From an uncultured Lachnospiraceae bacterium (GTDB lineage: Bacteria > Bacillota > Clostridia > Lachnospirales > Lachnospiraceae), in assembly GCA_947623805.1 (NCBI GenBank), contig CANQHZ010000028.1, positions 1 through 41,134 of the forward strand: a stretch of 41,134 nucleotides of DNA. The letters are read 5' to 3'. Under the pieces are notes generated by a model. It did no database searches. It saw only the letters and a program-made list of their open reading frames with translations, and was not told the origin of the DNA. Positions 25,897 to 32,355 of the stretch are shown here, piece after piece. The translations under genes were made by a program, and so were the position numbers. Within the stretch, counting starts at the first letter, position 1. Each line of letters opens with the position of its first letter.

Positions 25897-26787
25897 ATGA
25901 AAAAAAGATATGTGATTTTATGTATATCGGCAGCGCTTTTTGTGATTTGTGCGATTGCGGCGTTTTTATCGTATATGAAAGATAAGAACAGAGAAATGGC
26001 CGTTGCATCGAGAATTGAGTTTGCGGATTATGATGACGAGGGAGTTATAAAGAAACTTATCGATGAGGGAAAAGCCGATGCATCCGCGCTCATTGAGACG
26101 CAGGCAGCAGAGAGTGAGACAGTCAATGCAGAGAGCGATTATGCAGAAGAAAAGAAGCTGCTTGTAGTGATTGACGCAGGTCATCAAAGCAAGGCGGACA
26201 GCGATAAAGAGCCAATAGGTCCCGGCGCGACAGAGATGAAAGATAAGGTAAGCGGAGGAACAAAGGGCGATGCAAGTGGTCTGGCTGAGTTTGAATTAAA
26301 TCTGATGGTAGCTTTAAAGCTACAGACAGAATTGGAGCAGAGAGGCTATGATGTAATCATGGTGCGCACTGAAAATGATGTTAGCATAAGCAACAGCGAA
26401 AGAGCGGCAATCGCAAATGAAGCGGGTGCGGACGCATTTATCAGGATTCACGCGAACGGTTCGACCAATTCATCCGCTAACGGTGCAATGACGATATGTC
26501 AGACTTCTTCAAATCCGTATAACGCAAGTCTGTATGACAAAAGCTATGCGCTTTCGTCGGCCGTTTTAGATGCGCTTGTCGATGCTACGGGCTGTAGGAA
26601 AGAATATGTCTGGGAGACAGATACCATGAGCGGAATCAACTGGTGCCAGACACCGGTAACAATCGTGGAGATGGGTTATATGACGAATCCTGATGAGGAT
26701 ATGCTTATGGCGACTGACGAATATCAATGGAAAATCGTCGAGGGAATAGCAAACGGAATAGACACGTATTTTTCCGAATTGACTTAA
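25897..26787 (+). CDS. N-acetylmuramoyl-L-alanine amidase (Amidase_3), membrane-anchored
   Basis: 296 residues. Cleaves the bond between N-acetylmuramic acid and the stem peptide of peptidoglycan. An uncleaved signal anchor (about 4-26, [20 protein letters not shown]) is followed by an acidic linker and the catalytic domain (about 88-296). Zinc ligands are H96 (IDAGHQ), E131 (AEFELNL) and H185 (IRIHANGS); catalytic E258 is in [26 protein letters not shown] is the usual loop after the first ligand. There are no SH3 or LysM domains, so targeting may come from a partner. The VWA protein encoded 30 nt upstream is the obvious candidate. Confidence 0.95.
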   Translation: MKKRYVILCISAALFVICAIAAFLSYMKDKNREMAVASRIEFADYDDEGVIKKLIDEGKADASALIETQAAESETVNAESDYAEEKKLLVVIDAGHQSKADSDKEPIGPGATEMKDKVSGGTKGDASGLAEFELNLMVALKLQTELEQRGYDVIMVRTENDVSISNSERAAIANEAGADAFIRIHANGSTNSSANGAMTICQTSSNPYNASLYDKSYALSSAVLDALVDATGCRKEYVWETDTMSGINWCQTPVTIVEMGYMTNPDEDMLMATDEYQWKIVEGIANGIDTYFSELT

Positions 26788-26807
26788 AATGGCATGAGCG
26801 TTATAAT
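26779..26807 (+). promoter_or_regulatory. Sigma-A promoter for the flavodoxin gene
   Basis: TTGACT (26779-26784), 17 bases, TATAAT (26802-26807). The -35 lies inside the last codons of the amidase gene, and the flavodoxin ATG is 60 nt downstream of the -10. Confidence 0.78.
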
Positions 26808-26867
26808 AAATTTTAACGAGGGGTTTGTATGGTGGTGCCGTAGGAATTTAAAGGAGGTAATGTTGTT

Positions 26868-27347
26868 ATGGCAAAGACGTTGGTGGCGTATTTTTCCGCG
26901 AGCGGAGTGACAGCCAAGCTTGCGGGGGAGCTGGTTAAGACAATTAAGGCTGATTTGTATGAGATTACTCCCGCCCAGAAATATACGAGAGAGGATTTGG
27001 ATTGGAATAACAAAAACAGCCGAAGTTCAGTGGAGATGACAAATCCTGATTCAAGACCTGAGCTTGGCGGAGAGCCGATTGATATATCGCAGTATGATGC
27101 TATATACTTGGGATTTCCGATATGGTGGGGTGTAGCTCCGCATATTGTGAATACATTTCTTGAAAAATATGATTTCAGCGGCAAGACAATTATTCCTTTT
27201 GCGACATCAGGCGGGAGCGGCATAGGCGATGCGGCAGAGCATTTGAAGCCGTCAGCGCCCGGCGCCAAGATAAGAGAGGGCAAACGTCTTGGCGGTATGG
27301 AAGACATGGAAGCGCTCAAGGTCTGGACAGACGGAATAGAGATTTAG
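26868..27347 (+). CDS. Flavodoxin family protein
   Basis: 159 residues. FMN-binding electron carrier or small flavin reductase. The phosphate-binding loop is YFSASGVTAKLA (about 8-19, with SASGVTA taking the place of the classic T-x-T-G-x-T). YLGFPIWWGVAPHIVNTF and IPFATSGGSGIGDA form the isoalloxazine-binding loops, with the tryptophans typical of flavodoxin_4-type proteins common in gut Firmicutes. GGAGG (26853-26857) is ten bases upstream. It is a single-gene unit with its own promoter and terminator. The redox partner is unknown. Confidence 0.93.
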   Translation: MAKTLVAYFSASGVTAKLAGELVKTIKADLYEITPAQKYTREDLDWNNKNSRSSVEMTNPDSRPELGGEPIDISQYDAIYLGFPIWWGVAPHIVNTFLEKYDFSGKTIIPFATSGGSGIGDAAEHLKPSAPGAKIREGKRLGGMEDMEALKVWTDGIEI

Positions 27348-27354
27348 AGGATAG

Positions 27355-27397
27355 CTCCTGCAGTTTTATTTTATGTAAAGCTGCGGGAGTTTTTTTT
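27355..27397 (+). terminator. Rho-independent terminator of the flavodoxin gene
   Basis: CTCCTGCAG (27355-27363) pairs with CTGCGGGAG (27381-27389) through nine pairs, one of them G-T, followed by eight Ts. Confidence 0.93.
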
Positions 27398-27517
27398 GTT
27401 AAAAGCCGCATATTTTATAAAAGAAAGTATAAAAAACGTGCGGTGGCGCAAAATATTTGCATATGGACGAATGATTTTTGCTATGATATTCGGGTGTTTT
27501 GAAAAAATTTAAAAAAA

Positions 27518-27544
27518 TTAGCACTCAACACTTGACAGTGCTAA
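27518..27544. promoter_or_regulatory. CIRCE operator (HrcA binding site)
   Basis: TTAGCACTC, nine bases, CAGTGCTAA. This matches the CIRCE consensus (TTAGCACTC-N9-GAGTGCTAA) at 17 of 18 positions. The right half overlaps the -35 of the hsp20 promoter, so bound HrcA would block RNA polymerase. The nearest gene is hsp20; no hrcA, groE or dnaK gene is in the window. Confidence 0.95.
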
Positions 27545-27560
27545 CAATAAGTGTTATATT
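27532..27560 (+). promoter_or_regulatory. Sigma-A promoter of the hsp20 gene
   Basis: TTGACA (27532-27537), 17 bases, TATATT (27555-27560). The -35 lies across the CIRCE spacer and right arm. The leader to the ATG is about 70 nt. Confidence 0.88.
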
Positions 27561-27637
27561 ACAACTAGAACAAATAAAACAGGACAGACAAAAAAGAAAG
27601 CCTGTCCACCTTATATCAATGAAAGGAGTAATGACTT

Positions 27638-28090
27638 ATGTTAAGACCTAGTATTTTTGGAGAGGATTTATTTGATGAGATGATGAATTTCCCGTTTGAC
27701 AATGACTTTTTTGGCAGACGCGGGGGGATGTTCGGTAAGAATGTTGACAATATAATGAAAACCGACATACGGGAAACGGATAACAGCTATGAGCTGGATA
27801 TAGACCTGCCGGGCTATAATAAGGAGGATATAAACGCACAATTAAAGAACGGCTACCTCACAATTTCAGCCTCAAGAAACGTGAACAACGACGAGAAAGA
27901 CGACAAGACAGGGAAATATATCCGCCGCGAGAGATATGTCGGCAGCATGAGCAGAAGCTTTTATGTAGGCGAGGGCGTTACGCAGGAGGACATACATGCT
28001 AAGTTTGAGAGCGGTATATTGAAGCTCACTGTTCCCAAGAAAGACGCCAAGGCAATTGAACAGAGCAACTATATAGCAATTGAGGGATAA
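27638..28090 (+). CDS. Small heat-shock protein, Hsp20/alpha-crystallin family
   Basis: 150 residues. An ATP-independent holdase chaperone that binds unfolding proteins. The short N-terminal arm (LRPSIFGEDLFDEMMNFPF) leads to the alpha-crystallin domain (about 42-135): KTDIRETDNSYELDIDLPGY, NGYLTISASRN, ERYVGSMSRSFYV, and the closing GILKLTVPK. The C-terminal tail SNYIAIEG supplies an IAI-type anchoring motif for oligomers. The ATG at 27638 has GGAG (27625-27628) nine bases upstream; the ATG at 27631 runs into a stop. Expression is heat-inducible through HrcA/CIRCE, judged from the overlapping operator. Confidence 0.96.
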   Translation: MLRPSIFGEDLFDEMMNFPFDNDFFGRRGGMFGKNVDNIMKTDIRETDNSYELDIDLPGYNKEDINAQLKNGYLTISASRNVNNDEKDDKTGKYIRRERYVGSMSRSFYVGEGVTQEDIHAKFESGILKLTVPKKDAKAIEQSNYIAIEG

Positions 28091-28106
28091 CGACTGAATA
28101 AAAACC

Positions 28107-28141
28107 AAAAACCCGACGGCAGCGATAACCGTCGGGTTTTT
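28107..28141 (+). terminator. Rho-independent terminator of hsp20
   Basis: AAAACCCGACGG and CCGTCGGGTTTT form a perfect 12-bp stem around CAGCGATAA, ending in a T run. Confidence 0.94.
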
Positions 28142-28145
28142 AAGC

Positions 28146-28174
28146 TTGTAAAAGCTTTATGCGTATGCTATAAT
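28146..28174 (+). promoter_or_regulatory. Sigma-A promoter, extended -10, for the DUF2156-GNAT gene
   Basis: TTGTAA (28146-28151), 17 bases, TGc-TATAAT (28166-28174). It starts right after the hsp20 terminator and gives a leader of about 100 nt. Nothing recognisable is seen in that leader. Confidence 0.7.
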
Positions 28175-28282
28175 AAATGCGATTTCAGACAAAAACGCAC
28201 ACAATAAAATTTTGCACAATATAAATATAAATACACTCGCACGAAAAATGTAATGGCAGTGTCTTGATATGGGAGAATTGAA

Positions 28283-30073
28283 ATGGAGAAAGAGGAGCTT
28301 GTGTTTCACAAAATTTCACTGGCGGACAAGGACTGGATTGATGAAAAATTAAAGGATGACGACTATGCCGCCTGCGAATACACTTTTGCGAATAATTTCA
28401 TATGGCGCAAGGTTTATCAGGCGGAGGTCGGGCAGGCGTACGGGTGCGGAGTTTTCAGATACCAGAACAACGGCAGACGCCAATATTCATATCCGTTTGG
28501 CAGCGGCGATAAAAAAGCAGTCATAAAGCTGCTTATGCAAAAATGCGCAGACGAGGGTGTTCTGCTTAGTCTATATCCGATTATGGAAAAAGGGCGTGAT
28601 GAGCTGCTGAAAAATTTCCCGGGTGAATTTCTGGTGGACACAAACCGGGACAACTGGGACTATGTTTATACCGTGGAAAAGCTGACAAGCCTAAAAGGGC
28701 ATAAGCTGCACGGCAAGCGCAATCATATAGCGCGGTTTATGGATGACAATGATTGGAGTTATGATAAGCTTACCGCAGATGACATAGACGAGTGCCGCAA
28801 AATGGCGCAGGAATGGATAGGGCACCGTGAGGAAAAGTGGAATTCCGCGATGGATAAGGAAATCGCCGTGCTGGGCGAGGCACTCAAAAATTTTGATGCG
28901 TTGGGACTTATAGGAGGAGTGCTGCGCAAAAAGGGTGAGATAGTGGCATTTACTGTGGGCGAGCGATTAAACAGCGATACGTTGGTGGTGCATTTTGAGA
29001 AAGCTTTCCCGGAGCTGCAGGGTGCGTATCCTATGATAAACCAGCAGTTTGTAATAAACGAGGGCAGGCAGTACACATATGTAAATCGTGAGGACGATAC
29101 AGGCGATTTGGGGCTTAGAAAGGCAAAGCTTTCATATGTTCCCGATATTTTGCTGAAGAAGTATGACGCTGTGCAGAGCCGTGTCGTCTATGCAAATAAA
29201 GCGGATTTTGATAGCATACGCGAAATGTGGCAGACCTGCTTTGGCGACAGCAGAGAGTATATTGACAATTATCTGCGGAAACGCTTTACCGATGAAAATA
29301 TGCTTGTGATTTATGCCGACAAAAAGCCTGTGGCTATGGCGAGCTTTCTGCCTATATTGCTTACTGTAAAGGGTGAAAAGAAAAAGGCGAGGTATCTATA
29401 TGCCGTGGCGACACTTCCGGAGTATAGAAGAAAGGGCCTTGTGACAAGCATCATAAGGTTTGGCGCGGAGAAATACGGCGTGCCGCTTGTGCTGTGTCCC
29501 GAGAGTGAAGAACTGAAGAAATATTATAGTGAAATCGGTTTTAGGGAGGCGTTTATAAAATCCGACTGTTGCAAAAATATGACACATGTGTCGGAAAATA
29601 TAGAGAACAAAGAGATACAGGCACGGGAGAAAAATCCGAGTGCGGAGGGCGCACAAGATGAGCGACTAGGAGAGTGGCAGGTAAGCGAGCCGTCCGCCGA
29701 AACCTACAAAAAGCTCCGCGACAGCTATTTTGAGCAGGAGTGCTATGTCGAGTGGGATGCGGAGGCGGTCGGCTACGCTATTGATGAGAACCGCATATGC
29801 TGTGGCAGGACACTTATGCTTTCTTCCGAAAGGGCAGATGAAGTTATGCCGGAACAGAGACTTTTGATGTACAGGCGAGTGGCAGAGCGGAAAGAGCTTT
29901 GCATTGTCGAGACGACGCTTGAAACAAAACAGCTTGACGGGATTATTCCTGAGTTGTTGAAAAAGACAAATTGTGACAGATGTGTCATAAATCACATGGA
30001 CAGCATGATACTGCTTCCGCAGGGGGAGGAATGGAGCTGTGAGAGCGGGTATCTGGGGCTGACGCTGGGATAG
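28283..30073 (+). CDS. DUF2156 (phosphatidylglycerol lysyltransferase C-terminal-like) and GNAT acetyltransferase fusion
   Basis: 596 residues without membrane helices. Residues about 1-300 match the DUF2156 group, related to the catalytic domain of MprF-type aminoacyl-lipid synthases, with the characteristic LKGHKLHGKRNHIARF and VHFEKAFPELQGAYPMINQQF. Residues about 305-430 form a GNAT domain with VATLPEYRRKGLVTSIIRFG as the acetyl-CoA loop. The remaining 160 residues (after an Asn/Glu/Lys-rich linker) look like the C-terminal sterol-carrier-like part of Eis-type GNATs, a tentative reading. MprF-type flippase helices are absent, so lipid aminoacylation would need another membrane partner, or the acceptor is soluble. 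Substrates are unknown. Confidence 0.82.
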   Translation: MEKEELVFHKISLADKDWIDEKLKDDDYAACEYTFANNFIWRKVYQAEVGQAYGCGVFRYQNNGRRQYSYPFGSGDKKAVIKLLMQKCADEGVLLSLYPIMEKGRDELLKNFPGEFLVDTNRDNWDYVYTVEKLTSLKGHKLHGKRNHIARFMDDNDWSYDKLTADDIDECRKMAQEWIGHREEKWNSAMDKEIAVLGEALKNFDALGLIGGVLRKKGEIVAFTVGERLNSDTLVVHFEKAFPELQGAYPMINQQFVINEGRQYTYVNREDDTGDLGLRKAKLSYVPDILLKKYDAVQSRVVYANKADFDSIREMWQTCFGDSREYIDNYLRKRFTDENMLVIYADKKPVAMASFLPILLTVKGEKKKARYLYAVATLPEYRRKGLVTSIIRFGAEKYGVPLVLCPESEELKKYYSEIGFREAFIKSDCCKNMTHVSENIENKEIQAREKNPSAEGAQDERLGEWQVSEPSAETYKKLRDSYFEQECYVEWDAEAVGYAIDENRICCGRTLMLSSERADEVMPEQRLLMYRRVAERKELCIVETTLETKQLDGIIPELLKKTNCDRCVINHMDSMILLPQGEEWSCESGYLGLTLG

Positions 30074-30090
30074 CGCGCGTAAAATTCTCG

Positions 30091-30119
30091 TTGCCAATAA
30101 CTGGCATGTATGCTATACT
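30091..30119 (+). promoter_or_regulatory. Sigma-A promoter, extended -10, for the DHH gene
   Basis: TTGCCA (30091-30096), 17 bases, TGc-TATACT (30111-30119). Starts 18 nt after the preceding stop codon and gives a leader of about 55 nt. Confidence 0.72.
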
Positions 30120-30180
30120 ATAGATGTTAGGTGTATTTACCGATTGGGTCAAATAGAGATGGTGATAGGAGGGTATACAA

Positions 30181-31101
30181 GTGAGATTAGTTACACGTTC
30201 GGATTTTGACGGTTTGGCGTGCGGAGCGCTTTTGCTTGAGGCTGGTATTATTGACAGCTGGAAGTTTGCGCATCCAAAGGACCTTCAGGATGGCTTGGTT
30301 GAGATAAATGAGAATGACTGTCTGGCAAACGTGCCGTTTGTTGAGGGGTGCGGATTATGGTTTGACCATCATTCAAGCGAGTTTGAGAGAAATCAGCTTG
30401 AGGGCAAATACAAGGGCGAGAGCCGCATTACTCCGTCGTGCGCGCGAATTATTTATGAGTATTATGGCGGGCGTGAGCGTTTCCCTCAATTTGATGATAT
30501 GATGGAGGCGGTAGACAAGGTAGATTCAGGCAATCTTACAATAGATGAAGTTATGAATCCGCAGGGCTGGATTTTGGTTGGCTTTTTGATGGACCCAAGG
30601 ACGGGGCTAGGGCGCTGGAGGCAGTTTTCTATTTCCAATTATCAGCTTATGGAAAAACTTATGCATTGCTGCCGCACTATGAGCACGTCGGAGATTTTGG
30701 AGCTGCCGGACGTCAAGGAACGTATAGAAGTATACAATGAGCAGACAGAGAAGTTTAAAAAGATGGTGACAGAGCACACGAGAGTTGAGGGAAATGTCAT
30801 TATCAGCGATTTGAGAGGGGTAGACCCTATATATACAGGCAATCGCTTTATGATTTACAGCATGTACCCGGAGCAGAATATCTCCGCATGGATAGTGAGC
30901 GGGCGCGGTGGCATGGGGTGTTCCGCGGCAGTCGGTTACAGCATTTTAAATAAGACGTCCGATGTAAATGTCGGAAGTCTGATGCTTAAATACCACGGAG
31001 GCGGACACAAAAAGGTCGGTACGTGCCAGTTTAACGACGAACAGATGCCTACAGAACTGCCAAAGATGCTTGCCGAGCTTTGCGAGCTGGCGAATAAATA
31101 A
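30181..31101 (+). CDS. DHH-family phosphoesterase
   Basis: 306 residues with GTG start (GGAGG seven to eight bases upstream; no ATG is suitable). Motif I is TRSDFDGLACGALL (5-18) and the signature DHH is in LWFDHHSSEFE. A further acidic residue lies in MEAVDKVDSG, and the C-terminal DHHA1 part ends with YHGGGHKKVGTCQF, the usual GGGH substrate loop. Relatives cleave phosphodiester or phosphoanhydride bonds (oligoribonucleotides, pAp, polyphosphate, cyclic dinucleotide products). The exact substrate is unknown. Because an HD-GYP enzyme in the window can yield pGpG, a nanoRNase-like role is conceivable but unproven. It is a monocistronic unit. Confidence 0.87.
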   Translation: MRLVTRSDFDGLACGALLLEAGIIDSWKFAHPKDLQDGLVEINENDCLANVPFVEGCGLWFDHHSSEFERNQLEGKYKGESRITPSCARIIYEYYGGRERFPQFDDMMEAVDKVDSGNLTIDEVMNPQGWILVGFLMDPRTGLGRWRQFSISNYQLMEKLMHCCRTMSTSEILELPDVKERIEVYNEQTEKFKKMVTEHTRVEGNVIISDLRGVDPIYTGNRFMIYSMYPEQNISAWIVSGRGGMGCSAAVGYSILNKTSDVNVGSLMLKYHGGGHKKVGTCQFNDEQMPTELPKMLAELCELANK

Positions 31102-31124
31102 AACAGGCAAAAATTTTTACATAT

Positions 31125-31156
31125 AAAAAGCACGGTGGATTTTATCGTGCTTTTTT
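31125..31156 (+). terminator. Rho-independent terminator of the DHH gene
   Basis: AAAAAGCACG (31125-31134) and CGTGCTTTTT (31146-31155) form a 10-bp stem followed by T. A second, much weaker hairpin (AAGTGC 31221-31226 with GCACTT 31236-31241) lies further on. Confidence 0.88.
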
Positions 31157-31247
31157 ACTTGTAGGTATGATGAGGAAGTGCGTCGTGGTGTGATGTGCAG
31201 TTTGGGGCGAAATCGCTTGCAAGTGCTTACAAGAGGCACTTTTTGCA

Positions 31248-31276
31248 TTGAAAATGTAAATATATTATGGTAAAAT
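31248..31276 (+). promoter_or_regulatory. Sigma-A promoter for the receiver/PocR-kinase pair
   Basis: TTGAAA (31248-31253), 17 bases, TGg-TAAAAT (31268-31276). The leader to the start codon is about 80 nt. It is the only good promoter seen before the kinase gene at 32356. Confidence 0.65.
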
Positions 31277-31361
31277 TAAGAAAATAATTAAAAAGGCTTG
31301 TGCGTAGGCTGGCAGGGATGTATGCAGCCTTATGCAAAAGGGGCGTAGAAATGAGGTAGTT

Positions 31362-32249
31362 ATGAAATATAAGCTTTTACTGACAGGAAAAAATAATACG
31401 ATTATGGATGATTTTTTTTCGCATCTGAATGACGGTTTTGATTCCGTTTCGACATCGCTTAGGTGGGAGGACATTATGAACCACGTAAGACTGATGAAAC
31501 CGGATGCCTTTTGCTACTGTGTCGGGAATGAGGTAAAGGAGAACGCGGAACGCACGACAAATATAAAGGCGAAGCTTGAGCCATATAATATTCCCTTTAT
31601 CGTAATGGGTACGGAAACTAACTGCAGCGCATTTTTTAAGATGGCTGCCTGCTCGGTAGACTTTACATTGCGATATCCTATGAAGGTGTCTGATGTAAGG
31701 GATAAGCTTACCAAGTTCCTTGACGACTGGTACAAGGAGGAGCGTGAGCGGCGTGAGGCTGAGGCGGCGGAGAGAGCTAAGGCGGCGGAAAAGACGATTG
31801 AAGATGCAAAGGCGCTGGACCTTGAGATAGAGCAGGCGCTTTTGGGCATTGATAATATAAAGAGCGGTGCCGAGCCCGCAGCGTCAAGGCGTAAGCATGT
31901 TATGATAGTGGATGACGATTCGGCAATGCTTAAAACAATCAAGGAGCAGCTGCATGATAAATATGATGTGGCTACGGCGCTTAGCGGCAAGATTGCGCTT
32001 AAATTTTTGGAGAAGAAAACTACAGACCTTATTCTGCTTGACTACGAGATGCCGGCGGAAAAAGGTCCCGAGATTTTGGAGAAACTGAGGGCTAATCCCG
32101 CGACAAAGGATATACCTGTTATTTTCCTTACGGGTGTTACCGAGAGGGAGAAGATAACGCAGGTGTTAAGCATGCGCCCGCAGGGGTATCTGGTTAAGCC
32201 TGTCGAGCATGATAAGCTTATGGCGATTATAGAAAAGACTTTGGCATAA
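31362..32249 (+). CDS. Response regulator: N-terminal pseudo-receiver plus C-terminal receiver
   Basis: 295 residues from ATG 31362, which has GAGG five bases upstream; the in-frame ATG at 31332 has no such site. Residues 1-120 look like a receiver fold that lacks phosphorylation residues (start KYKLLLTGKN without acidic pair; PDAFCYCVGN without Asp). A charged Glu/Arg/Ala-rich helix (about 121-165) follows, then a complete receiver (178-295): D184-D186, phosphoacceptor D227 (LILLDYEMP), T257 (FLTG) and K279 (YLVKP). There is no DNA-binding or enzymatic output. It sits 106 nt before the PocR hybrid kinase, its likely phosphodonor. Confidence 0.88.
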   Translation: MKYKLLLTGKNNTIMDDFFSHLNDGFDSVSTSLRWEDIMNHVRLMKPDAFCYCVGNEVKENAERTTNIKAKLEPYNIPFIVMGTETNCSAFFKMAACSVDFTLRYPMKVSDVRDKLTKFLDDWYKEERERREAEAAERAKAAEKTIEDAKALDLEIEQALLGIDNIKSGAEPAASRRKHVMIVDDDSAMLKTIKEQLHDKYDVATALSGKIALKFLEKKTTDLILLDYEMPAEKGPEILEKLRANPATKDIPVIFLTGVTEREKITQVLSMRPQGYLVKPVEHDKLMAIIEKTLA

Positions 32250-32355
32250 AACATTTTTCGCGAATGATTTAGGTGCATGCTGAAATAAAAAATGGGATTT
32301 AGCCAAGTGCGGGCATTTTCCGTTGGAATAAACATGACATTGTGGGGGCATGGGT

